The notes under the pieces: model-generated
The model's input: only the letters and a program-made list of their open reading frames with translations
Databases searched by the model: none
What the model was told of the DNA's origin: nothing
Program-made: the position numbers and the translations under genes
Origin: Chloroflexota bacterium
GTDB lineage: Bacteria > Chloroflexota > FW602-bin22 > JAMCYS01
Length of the DNA: 6,315 bases
Direction: 5' to 3'
Assembly (NCBI GenBank): GCA_021847625.1
Contig: JAJZQK010000212.1
Location: 1 to 6,315, forward strand
Shown: piece by piece, positions 1 through 5,987 of the stretch
Layout: every line of letters begins with the position of its first letter
Numbering within the stretch: the stretch's first letter is position 1

Positions 1-245
1 CGTTTGTCGAGGTCGACGAGAGCCTCGACGTGAGGCAGGTGCCGTTTCGGGCGCGCGACATAGCCGTCGAGAAGCTGGGCCGGGAGATCTTCGCCAACGT
101 GCTGGTCGTCGGCTACATTTCGAGGCTGATGGCCGATTCTCTGGACAAGGAGTCGGTGGCCGCCGCCGTTCGCGAGCGAATCCCCCGCTTCCAGGCCGAG
201 AACACGGCTGCCTTCGAGCTTGGTTATTCCTTGGCCGAAACGTAG
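1..245 (+). CDS. 2-oxoacid:acceptor (ferredoxin) oxidoreductase, gamma-type subunit, C-terminal fragment
   Basis: The reading frame is open from base 3 and ends at TAG 243-245, so the gene begins left of the window and only about 80 C-terminal residues are visible. The pattern VPFRARDIAVEKLGREIFAN, then a hydrophobic VLVVGYISRLMA stretch, then a helix ending in VAAAVRERIP and a final AAFELGYSLAE, matches the end of the gamma domain of pyruvate/2-oxoglutarate/branched-chain 2-oxoacid:ferredoxin oxidoreductases (the 'aNmvalG' segment and the terminal 'A...GY.la' helix). In that family the cytoplasmic enzyme converts a 2-oxoacid plus CoA to acyl-CoA, CO2 and reduced ferredoxin; the gamma part forms the CoA-side domain. 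The substrate cannot be read from this fragment. The GTG at 30 is internal, not the start. In a hand count of 50 codons, 44 end in G or C. Its end overlaps the convergent LysR gene by 22 bp. Confidence 0.68.
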   Translation, partial: FVEVDESLDVRQVPFRARDIAVEKLGREIFANVLVVGYISRLMADSLDKESVAAAVRERIPRFQAENTAAFELGYSLAET

Positions 246-1159
246 GGGGGGTCTGCCACCACCGTGGTCAGGTAATCGAGGAACTGCCGGACCGTCTTAG
301 TCCGGTACTTGTCTTTGTGCCACAACAGGTAGAAGTCGCGCTGGAAATGGGCGCCTTCGACCTGCAATTGGGCGATCCTGCCCAGCGCCAGCTCGGTAGC
401 GATGGTGAACTCGGAGAGGATCGACACGCCAAGTCCGGCGGCCACGGCCTGCTTGACGGCCTCGTTGTCGCCAACCTCCATGGTGACGTTGAGCTGGATG
501 CCTAGTCTGGACAGCTCCTGCTCGACGACGGCGCGTGTGGTCGCGCCCCGCTCCCTGATGATGAACGGCTCCCGTGCCAAATCGGCGATGGTGAGGCTTT
601 GCTCCTTAGCCCGAAGGTGGTCGGCCGGTACGATCAACACCAGTCTGTCGGTGAGGAAATGCCTGATCTTCAGGTCAGGATGCTCCGGGTGGCCCGCGAC
701 GAGGCCGAAGTCGAGCCTGTTGCATTGGACGCCGGAGACGACTTGGCTGGTGTTGCCGATTTCAATGGCGACCGACGGCTCGGGGTAGAGCGCCCGGAAG
801 GAACGGAGAACGCGGGGCAGGACGTAGATGCCGATCGTGTTGCTCGCGCCCATCAGCAGTCTGCCCGAGCCTGCCTCCTGGAACTCCCCCAGCGCGCCCT
901 CGGCCTCGTCGACGAGGGCGAGGATGCGCTTCGCGTAGAGGAGCAGGGTCTCGCCGGCTTCGGTGAGATGAATGCGCTTGCCGATTTGGTCGAACAACTG
1001 CAGGCCGACGGTCTGCTCCAGCTTGCCGATGGCGGCGCTCACCGAGGGCTGGGCCATAAAGAGCTCCTCGGCGGCCCGGGTGAAGTTTCCCCGTTCCGCC
1101 ACGGCGAGGAAGATTCTAAGTTGTGGTATCGACACTTCCAAGGTGGACCATGAAGGCAT
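224..1159 (-). CDS. LysR-family transcriptional regulator
   Basis: This is a 311-residue protein of normal LysR length. Residues about 11-70 form the winged helix-turn-helix (PQLRIFLAVAERGNFTRAA, then AQPSVSAAIGKLEQ, then LFDQIGKRIHLTEAGE), which is close to the family consensus. A linker helix (about 71-95) leads to the two-lobed effector-binding domain (about 97-300), with LLMGASNTIGIYVLPRVL and the late motif VKQAVAAGLGVSILSE. The general style resembles the CysL/CbbR branch, but the effector cannot be inferred. ATG at 1159-1157 is used although no Shine-Dalgarno precedes it; a GTG eight codons further in (giving VSIPQLRIF) is an alternative with a more typical N-terminus length. The stop is TAA at 226-224. 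The gene is divergent from the importer operon, the usual arrangement for a LysR regulator and its target. A perfect T-N11-A dyad abuts the start codon, which suggests autoregulation. Confidence 0.95.
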   Translation of the reverse strand: MPSWSTLEVSIPQLRIFLAVAERGNFTRAAEELFMAQPSVSAAIGKLEQTVGLQLFDQIGKRIHLTEAGETLLLYAKRILALVDEAEGALGEFQEAGSGRLLMGASNTIGIYVLPRVLRSFRALYPEPSVAIEIGNTSQVVSGVQCNRLDFGLVAGHPEHPDLKIRHFLTDRLVLIVPADHLRAKEQSLTIADLAREPFIIRERGATTRAVVEQELSRLGIQLNVTMEVGDNEAVKQAVAAGLGVSILSEFTIATELALGRIAQLQVEGAHFQRDFYLLWHKDKYRTKTVRQFLDYLTTVVADPPYVSAKE

Positions 1160-1171
1160 ATGGTTACCATA
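1159..1171. promoter_or_regulatory. Probable LysR-type operator (T-N11-A dyad)
   Basis: TATGGTTACCATA is a perfect 6-bp inverted repeat around one central base, and its outer T and A are separated by exactly 11 bases. This is the classical LysR recognition geometry. It touches the first base pair of the LysR start codon and lies about 54 bp upstream of the start point predicted for the rightward promoter. Both positions suit repression of the regulator gene and activation of the divergent operon. Binding is inferred, not shown. Confidence 0.6.
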
Positions 1172-1182
1172 GGAAAGTTCTA

Positions 1183-1212
1183 TTGGACAGGCCGGTTGCT
1201 CGTTGCTAGTAT
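1183..1212 (+). promoter_or_regulatory. Possible sigma70-type promoter for the importer operon
   Basis: TTGGAC at 1183-1188 and TAGTAT at 1207-1212 are separated by 18 bp, and TGC precedes the second box, which makes an extended -10 (TGCTAGTAT). Transcription would start near 1219 and leave a leader of about 310 nt before the binding-protein gene. The boxes are imperfect and the organism's sigma preferences are unknown. Confidence 0.3.
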
Positions 1213-1237
1213 GGTCTTGTCAGTGCATAACCGACAA
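1208..1237 (-). promoter_or_regulatory. Possible promoter for the LysR gene
   Basis: Read on the minus strand, TTGTCG (1237-1232) and CATACT (1213-1208) are 18 bp apart, predicting a start near 1201 and a 5' leader of about 40 nt. Its -10 would almost coincide with the -10 of the rightward promoter, so the two would compete. The match to consensus is weak. Confidence 0.2.
1217..1237. repeat. Inverted repeat TTGTC-N11-GACAA (possible second regulator site)
   Basis: Five-base arms at 1217-1221 and 1233-1237 flank 11 bases. The centre (1227) is 62 bp from the centre of the T-N11-A dyad at 1165, close to six DNA turns, so both would face the same side of the helix. It also overlaps the candidate -35 of the LysR gene. 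A chance inverted repeat of this size is possible. Confidence 0.3.
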
Positions 1238-1520
1238 ATACCAATCGTACCATCCACATCGTAGTACGCCGCCGGGGCGGTGTCAACGTCTGGCTAACCG
1301 ACTTTCGCTGCGTTGCACGAGGCAAAGGGGGGAGATCTTCGCCAAATGCCGCACGCACGGCAAGTACCTCATGCCTCTGGCCGTGGAGAAATCATAAGCA
1401 CTGCTTCTAGGGTCTTGGCGACCCGGCATCTGTGGCAAGGCACAAGCAGGATGTGCATTTGGCTATAGCCGGCTGATTCGTGAGGTCGGTCTGCTCAAGT
1501 AGCGCAAGTAAACTTGGGAA

Positions 1521-1527
1521 GAGGAGG
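1521..1527 (+). promoter_or_regulatory. Strong ribosome binding site of the binding-protein gene
   Basis: GAGGAGG lies five bases before GTG 1533-1535. It fixes this non-ATG codon as the start, because no other start with such a site is nearby and the resulting N-terminus is a complete signal peptide. Confidence 0.85.
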
Positions 1528-1532
1528 CAACT

Positions 1533-2921
1533 GTGGATACGCGATTATCTCGTCGGCGTGTACTCAAGGGGTTGGCTATGGGTGGGGCGGCCATAGCCCT
1601 AGCCGGATGTGGGAGCGGCTCTCCCGCGCCAACTCCGACCACGGCCGCGCCAGGCGGCGCGCCCTCGTCCAAGGTATCTGAGCTATCGATGATCCTCTTT
1701 GACAACTACTGGAACGCCTCCCTCAATGAGATGCTGAAGCAGTATCAGCAACAGAAGGGGGTGCAGATCACCTGGGAAATGCCACCCCTGAGCGGCTTCT
1801 ACCAGCGGCAAATGAGTCTGTCGCTCGCGAAGGAGAAGAAGCCAGACATCATTGCCGGCAACGACACCATACTTTCACAGTATGCCGGCAGTGGGTTGAT
1901 TGAGCCGCTCGACGACTACCTGAAGGAAGCCAACCTTGCCGGGGCAGATTACAACTGGACGGAGTTTCCCGAGCAGACGCGCAAGGCTGCCTCGTGGAGC
2001 AAGGACAGCAGCAGCCCGGCGAAGGTGTACGGTCTCCCCTTCGAACTCGCCACTTGGGCCTATTTCTACCGATCCGATCTAATCGAAAAGCCCCCGGAGA
2101 CGTTTACCGACTACATCGAGATCGCTAAGCAGTTCACCAAATCGATCAATCCTAAGTCACCTACTGAGTATGGAGCGGCCATCCAAGGCAAACAGCTGCC
2201 GCCTCAGTACAAAGAGTGGTATGCGTGGCTTTGGGCGTACGGCGGCGAGATCTTCGACGACAAGCTTCAGCCTGTTATCAACTCATCTGCGGCGGTGAAG
2301 TCGCTGGAGGACGACTATGGCCTCCTGCTGAATCTCAAGGCGACGCCTCCCGACACGGCGTCGTATGACAACGCCGCGGCAACCGCGGCGTTTCAGAATG
2401 GCCTCTTTCCGCAAATGATCCTCTGGACCAACCAGTATCCGATCTATGTGGATGCGGAGAAGTCACCCAAGATTGCCGGCAAGGTCAAGTACGCCATGGT
2501 GCCGGGGATGCCGGGGCCAGATGGCAAGGTCAAACGCTTTCCCTACGCCCAGCAGTGGATGCTCGGGCTCAACCCGAACGGCGAACACAAGGAGGAAGCT
2601 TTCAAGGTCATCGCGTGGCTCACCTCGCCCAAGGGGCAGCTCGCCTGGGCTAAGGCAGGGTACGCGGGTGTGGTAAGACCTTCGGTTCTGAAGGACCCTG
2701 AAATGCAGAAGAAGAACCCTGACTTCGTGGTGAGGCTTGAGGCGACGGCGATAGGCAGATACGGGCCCACCTTCGTCCCTGAGTACGCGCAAATCGCCGA
2801 CTCCGAGCTCCTGCCGGCACTCTCACAGGTGCTCGCCGGCACCAAGAGCGCCAAATCTGCCCTCGATCAGGTGAACGAGAAGGCGACGACGATAATGAAG
2901 TCAGCTGGCCACATCAAGTAA
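1533..2921 (+). CDS. ABC transporter extracellular solute-binding lipoprotein (family 1, sugar type)
   Basis: This 462-residue protein should capture the solute outside the membrane and deliver it to the two permeases encoded next. The N-terminus carries a twin-arginine motif (SRRRVLK, residues 6-12), a short hydrophobic segment, and the lipobox LAGC with lipidation Cys26, so Tat export followed by lipid anchoring is expected. A Ser/Pro/Thr/Ala-rich tether follows (about 27-46). The mature part has the features of the UgpB/MalE-like family 1 fold: an early 'Q..KGVQITWE' strand-helix start, KKPDIIAG, LIEPLDDYLKEA, YGLPFELATWAYFYRSDLI, and late EAFKVIAWLTSPKGQLAWAKAGY. The family usually binds mono- or oligosaccharides, polyols or glycerol phosphates; the actual ligand cannot be read here. 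GTG start with a strong ribosome site. In a 50-codon hand count (from 1699), 41 end in G or C. Confidence 0.92.
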   Translation: MDTRLSRRRVLKGLAMGGAAIALAGCGSGSPAPTPTTAAPGGAPSSKVSELSMILFDNYWNASLNEMLKQYQQQKGVQITWEMPPLSGFYQRQMSLSLAKEKKPDIIAGNDTILSQYAGSGLIEPLDDYLKEANLAGADYNWTEFPEQTRKAASWSKDSSSPAKVYGLPFELATWAYFYRSDLIEKPPETFTDYIEIAKQFTKSINPKSPTEYGAAIQGKQLPPQYKEWYAWLWAYGGEIFDDKLQPVINSSAAVKSLEDDYGLLLNLKATPPDTASYDNAAATAAFQNGLFPQMILWTNQYPIYVDAEKSPKIAGKVKYAMVPGMPGPDGKVKRFPYAQQWMLGLNPNGEHKEEAFKVIAWLTSPKGQLAWAKAGYAGVVRPSVLKDPEMQKKNPDFVVRLEATAIGRYGPTFVPEYAQIADSELLPALSQVLAGTKSAKSALDQVNEKATTIMKSAGHIK

Positions 2922-2932
2922 TTGATGGAATC

Positions 2933-2959
2933 CCCCGGGCCGCTCGCCCCGGCCCGGGG
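2933..2959 (+). repeat. Strong GC hairpin between binding-protein and permease genes
   Basis: Nine perfect base pairs, all G-C (CCCCGGGCC at 2933-2941 with GGCCCGGGG at 2951-2959), enclose a 9-nt loop. It starts 11 bases after the binding-protein stop and ends 15 bases before the permease ATG. No T-tract follows (AAAC), so it is not a standard intrinsic terminator. In comparable importer operons (malE-malF) such structures protect the upstream mRNA and keep the binding protein in excess; that role is inferred here. Confidence 0.75.
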
Positions 2960-2974
2960 AAACTTGCCGAAAGG

Positions 2975-3928
2975 ATGGGCTCTTCCTTGCAAGAGAGGCC
3001 GACTATTGGACTGACTACTACAGAGACCGGGCACGCTAGTCCCCGACTCAAGCTTACGCGGGATAGTGTCCTGCCCTGGCTTCTGACCACGCCTGCGGTG
3101 CTAGTTCTTCTGGTTTTTACCCTCTATCCGCTCGTCTACAACCTCGATCTCAGCGTGCGTAACGTCACCCTGTACAACTACCACTCTTCTGAACATGCCT
3201 TTGTCGGGTTGACCAACTACCTGCAGGTGCTCCGAGACCATGAGTTTTGGGCCGCCCTGTCGGCTACTCTGATATACACGATATCCTCTGTGGGCATTGG
3301 GTTGGTCATTGCGTTTGCTCTGGCGCTACTCTTCGAACGTTCTGAACGTGTTAGGGCGAGGATCTCGCCGTTCCTACTAGTCCCTCTCATGGCGACCCCA
3401 GCGGTAGTTGCTCTTGCCTGGAACCAGCTGCTCATCTCCGACATAGGCGTAGTCAATTACCTCCTCCGGCTTATTGGTGTCGATCCGCCGCCCTGGCTAG
3501 GTGGGTTTCCTTGGCCGTTGATCAGTGTGATCGCCATCGATATCTGGCAGCATGTCCCATTCATGTTCTTCGTTCTTCTCGCCGGGCTCACCGTCCTGCC
3601 GGAAGAGCCTTTCGAGGCAGCTGCTATCGATGGAGCAAGTGCCTGGCAGGTGTTCAGGCTACTCACTCTGCCGCTGCTGGCGCCGGTGATCCTGGTTACC
3701 ATCATCTTCCGGGGGATGACAGCGTTCACCGCTTTCGACGTGATCTACGTGCTTACCGGTGGCGCACCGGGTTCCGGGACGGAGACCCTGAACCTGCTCC
3801 TCTACCGCAAGGGTTTCAAAGCCTGGAATTTCAGCGAGGCGGGGGCGTTGGCGGTGCTGATGGTCATACTGACCGGGGCCATCGCCATAGTGCTCATCTC
3901 CCTGCTGAATCGAGAGGAGAGCCTGTGA
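2975..3928 (+). CDS. ABC transporter permease, MalF/UgpA type
   Basis: This 317-residue inner-membrane protein should form half of the translocation channel. Hydrophobic segments lie at about 33-58, 97-120, 131-150, 181-208, 235-262 and 290-312, the six-helix layout of the binding-protein-dependent permease domain. The cytoplasmic EAA loop that contacts the ATPase is clear: E214-A215-A216, G220 and L232-P233 within FEAAAIDGASAWQVFRLLTLP. WLLTTPAVLVLLVFTLYPLVYNLDLS is typical of the first helix of the MalF/UgpA group. The start is uncertain: AAAGG directly abuts ATG 2975, too close to work well, and TTG 2987 would place AAAGGA 11 bases upstream. Codon third positions are much less GC-rich than in the flanking enzyme genes (29 of 50 codons counted from 3239). 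It overlaps the next gene by 4 bp. Confidence 0.93.
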   Translation: MGSSLQERPTIGLTTTETGHASPRLKLTRDSVLPWLLTTPAVLVLLVFTLYPLVYNLDLSVRNVTLYNYHSSEHAFVGLTNYLQVLRDHEFWAALSATLIYTISSVGIGLVIAFALALLFERSERVRARISPFLLVPLMATPAVVALAWNQLLISDIGVVNYLLRLIGVDPPPWLGGFPWPLISVIAIDIWQHVPFMFFVLLAGLTVLPEEPFEAAAIDGASAWQVFRLLTLPLLAPVILVTIIFRGMTAFTAFDVIYVLTGGAPGSGTETLNLLLYRKGFKAWNFSEAGALAVLMVILTGAIAIVLISLLNREESL

Positions 3929-4770
3929 GAATGACTGTTCGGAAACGTAGGAGCCCCCGGCAACGCCTTCGGGAAGCCGCCGTTTGGCTGGTGGCTGCTG
4001 CCTGCGTGGCGAACGTGTTCCCTATCTATTGGATGTTCGCTACGTCATTGAAGACAGAAGCCGATGTCTACGCCTATCCACCGAAGTGGCTATTCCTCCC
4101 GACCCTCGAAAACTATTGGCATATCTTCACTGCCGCTCAGTTCTTGAACCCCTTGTTAAACAGCCTCATCATAGCGTCGGTGGCCACGGCGATCGCCGTC
4201 ATCTTAGGATCAGCGGCGGCCTATGGAATGGCTCGATTCAAGGTGGGCGGCCGTTTCCTTCCATTCTGGGTGCTGTCTACCCGCATGTTCCCGCCGATCG
4301 TTGTCGTGGTACCAGTATTCCTGCTACTTAGCAACATGCATATGCTCGACACCCACGCGGGGCTGATCGCCGTGTACATCACCGTGGGCTTGCCGTTCGT
4401 CATTTGGCTCATGCGCGGCTTCTTCCTGGAGATCCCGCCTGCGCTGGAAGAGGCTGCCTGGATTGATGGCTGCGACCGTTTTCAGGCCATGGTTAGAGTC
4501 GTTCTGCCGCTTACCGCGCCCGGGCTGGCGGTAACAAGCGTTTTCGTATTCATCTCGACCTGGAACGAGTTCTTGCTGGCCTCCGTATTGACCGGAACAT
4601 CGGCGAAGACCGCTCCGCTCGCGGCGGCGCAGTTCTCGTCCGAGTATGGGATCCAGTGGGGACCCATGATGGCGACAGGCGTTGTGGTTCTGGCGCCAAT
4701 GGTGGTGGCTGGGCTGCTGGCGCAGCCTTACATCGTCCGGGGGCTTACCCTTGGGGCTGTCAAAGGCTGA
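3925..4770 (+). CDS. ABC transporter permease, MalG/UgpE type
   Basis: This is the partner permease of 281 residues, with six likely membrane helices (about 18-42, 78-104, 114-137, 145-167, 201-222, 253-272). The EAA loop is well preserved: E176-A177-A178, G182 and L194-P195 in EEAAWIDGCDRFQAMVRVVLP. The C-terminus YIVRGLTLGAVKG is the usual ending of MalG-like permeases. I chose GTG 3925 because GAGAGGAG (3912-3919) sits five bases before it and because GTGA overlaps the stop of the previous permease, the standard arrangement for translational coupling. ATG 3931, two codons later and in frame, is the alternative and would be 11 bases from the same site. GC at third positions is low for this window (31 of 50 codons from 3931). 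No ATPase gene follows; the next gene is a CoA ligase subunit. Confidence 0.93.
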   Translation: MRMTVRKRRSPRQRLREAAVWLVAAACVANVFPIYWMFATSLKTEADVYAYPPKWLFLPTLENYWHIFTAAQFLNPLLNSLIIASVATAIAVILGSAAAYGMARFKVGGRFLPFWVLSTRMFPPIVVVVPVFLLLSNMHMLDTHAGLIAVYITVGLPFVIWLMRGFFLEIPPALEEAAWIDGCDRFQAMVRVVLPLTAPGLAVTSVFVFISTWNEFLLASVLTGTSAKTAPLAAAQFSSEYGIQWGPMMATGVVVLAPMVVAGLLAQPYIVRGLTLGAVKG

Positions 4771-4830
4771 TGCGGTGCGCTCAGCTCAAGCGCGAGGACG
4801 ATTCTCCATTCAGCTGACCATCGAGTGCGA

Positions 4831-4844
4831 CACCTAATGAGGTG
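4831..4844 (+). promoter_or_regulatory. Hairpin masking the ribosome site of the ligase beta gene
   Basis: CACCT (4831-4835) can pair with AGGTG (4840-4844) across a 4-nt AATG loop. The right arm is most of GAGGTG (4839-4844), the only good Shine-Dalgarno before ATG 4854, nine bases away. The structure could damp initiation or tie it to ribosomes or RNA-binding factors. Five pairs form only a modest stem, so the effect is uncertain. Confidence 0.45.
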
Positions 4845-4853
4845 CGAGTATTC

Positions 4854-5987
4854 ATGCGACTTTACGAGTTCCAAGCGAAGCAACTATTCGCCAAGCATGG
4901 CATCCCGACTCCGCAGGGCTCGGTGGCCAGCGACCCTGAGCAGGCCGCCGCGGCCGCCGCGCAGATAGGCGGCCCGGTGGCGGTGAAGGCGCAGATTCTG
5001 GCCGGCGCCCGGGGCAAGGCGGGCGGGATACGCTTCGCCGAGAATGCCGTGGGCGCCAGCGAGGCCGCCCGTTTTCTTCTGGGCACAACGCTGAATGGCT
5101 TCCCGGTGGAGGCCGTCCTGGTCGAGCGGAAGCTCGCCATCGCCCAGGAGCTCTACCTCGGCATCACTACCGACCGCTCGCGGCGCTGCCCGGTGGCCGC
5201 ATTCTGTCCCACGGGTGGTATGGACATAGAACAGGTAGCGCGCGTCGCGCCGGAGCGCGTCGTCGTCTCGCCGATCGATCCGGGCGACGGCTTCTACGGC
5301 TACCAGGCAACGAACCTCCTCTTGCAGGGCGGCCTTCGCGAGAAGCAATTGACGACGGTGGCCGACCTGGCGGTCAGGCTATACAGCGCCTACTGGCAGT
5401 ACGACGCGGAGATGGTCGAGATCAATCCCCTGGTCGTCTGTGAGTCGGGCGATGTCGTCGCGGCGGATGCGCGTATGTCCATTGACGACAATGCCCTGTC
5501 ACGCCAAAAGAGCCTGCCGAAGAACGCCATGCCGGGCAGTGGCCTGGAGATCGAGGCCCATGAGGCCGGCCTCACCTATGTGCCGCTCGACGGCGACATC
5601 TGCGTTCTTGCCAACGGGGCAGGGCTGACTCTAGCCACGATGGACTTGATCGCCGCCTATGGTGGTCGGCCGGCGAACTTCACCGAGGTCGGCGGCGGCA
5701 ACTACGTCAAGGCGAGGCAATCCCTCCAGATTGCCCTCTCCCGCCCAGGGCTGAAGGCCATCTTCGTCAACGTCTTCGGGGCATTCGCCCGCGCCGACTT
5801 CATCGCCGATGGCGTGACGCAGGCGCTGGTTGAACTAAGACCCGACCTGCCGATTGTGGCCTGCATCCGGGGCACGGAAGAGGAGACCGGGTGGAGGCTG
5901 GTGCGCGAACGGCTGGGCATCGAGCCGCACAAGGACATGGAGGCGGCGGCGAAGGAAGTAGTGGCCAAGGCTTACGGAGGCTGGTGA
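4854..5987 (+). CDS. sucC: Succinyl-CoA synthetase-type (ADP-forming) acyl-CoA ligase, beta subunit
   Basis: This 377-residue cytoplasmic ATP-grasp subunit (E. coli SucC has 388) pairs with the alpha subunit encoded next to interconvert an acyl-CoA with free acid, CoA and ATP. MRLYEFQAKQLFAKHGIP is the family's standard start and supports ATG 4854, with GAGGTG nine bases upstream, over GTG 4842. Visible sites are K45 and the G51-ARGKAGG-58 nucleotide loop, the metal-binding E189-I-N191, D205 (equivalent to E. coli Asp213), N254-GAG, and the GG-PANF-EVGGG segment (270-282). The C-terminal alpha-contact motif, FGGIVRCD in E. coli, reads FGAFARAD (residues 308-315). The replaced Gly-Ile-Val belongs to the reported succinate contacts, so another dicarboxylate or acyl group is possible. 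44 of 50 counted codons end in G or C. The gene lies 83 bp after the permease and may be cotranscribed. The symbol reflects family, not proven substrate. Confidence 0.9.
   Translation: MRLYEFQAKQLFAKHGIPTPQGSVASDPEQAAAAAAQIGGPVAVKAQILAGARGKAGGIRFAENAVGASEAARFLLGTTLNGFPVEAVLVERKLAIAQELYLGITTDRSRRCPVAAFCPTGGMDIEQVARVAPERVVVSPIDPGDGFYGYQATNLLLQGGLREKQLTTVADLAVRLYSAYWQYDAEMVEINPLVVCESGDVVAADARMSIDDNALSRQKSLPKNAMPGSGLEIEAHEAGLTYVPLDGDICVLANGAGLTLATMDLIAAYGGRPANFTEVGGGNYVKARQSLQIALSRPGLKAIFVNVFGAFARADFIADGVTQALVELRPDLPIVACIRGTEEETGWRLVRERLGIEPHKDMEAAAKEVVAKAYGGW

Larger units (their letters stand above)
1172..1532. other. Intergenic control and leader region between LysR gene and importer operon
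   Basis: This 361-bp stretch has no convincing complete gene. It holds the candidate divergent promoters and dyad described separately, then a leader with several small secondary-structure elements: a GGGTC/GACCC hairpin at 1410-1424 with a 5-nt loop, a perfect 10-bp palindrome GGCTATAGCC at 1461-1470 that overlaps a second palindrome AGCCGGCT at 1467-1474, and a CAAGTA direct repeat at 1496-1501 and 1505-1510. No known riboswitch or terminator is recognisable. A 64-codon open frame at 1203-1397 has no Shine-Dalgarno and no recognisable product, although its last 21 codons have coding-like third positions (see findings). Confidence 0.7.

Noticed and set aside
257..267. ACCAC-C-GTGGT inverted repeat near the convergent gene ends as a terminator
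   Set aside because: A one-base loop cannot form a normal hairpin, there is no T-tract, and it lies inside LysR coding sequence.
599..1153. 184-codon plus-strand open frame across the LysR gene
   Set aside because: It is antisense to a clear full-length LysR gene, has no recognisable domain, and reflects GC-rich codon bias in the real gene.
2933..2959. Hairpin as a rho-independent terminator ending the binding-protein transcript
   Set aside because: It is followed by AAAC rather than a T-run, and the permeases just downstream need the transcript to continue.
3511..3924. Open frame extending the second permease upstream over the first permease
   Set aside because: The extension has no permease features and overlaps a confident gene in another frame. 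GTG 3925 with GAGAGGAG five bases before it explains the start.
4842..4853. GTG 4842 as start of the ligase beta subunit
   Set aside because: It lies within the Shine-Dalgarno GAGGTG itself, and ATG 4854 gives the family's standard N-terminus.
4771..4853. Separate promoter or terminator between the second permease and sucC
   Set aside because: No intrinsic terminator is visible. CTGACC (4814-4819) with TAATGA (4835-4840) has only a 15-bp spacer and weak boxes, so I do not call it.
4884..5348. 154-codon minus-strand open frame inside sucC
   Set aside because: This is a shadow of a high-GC gene; the sense strand encodes a clear ATP-grasp subunit with conserved motifs.
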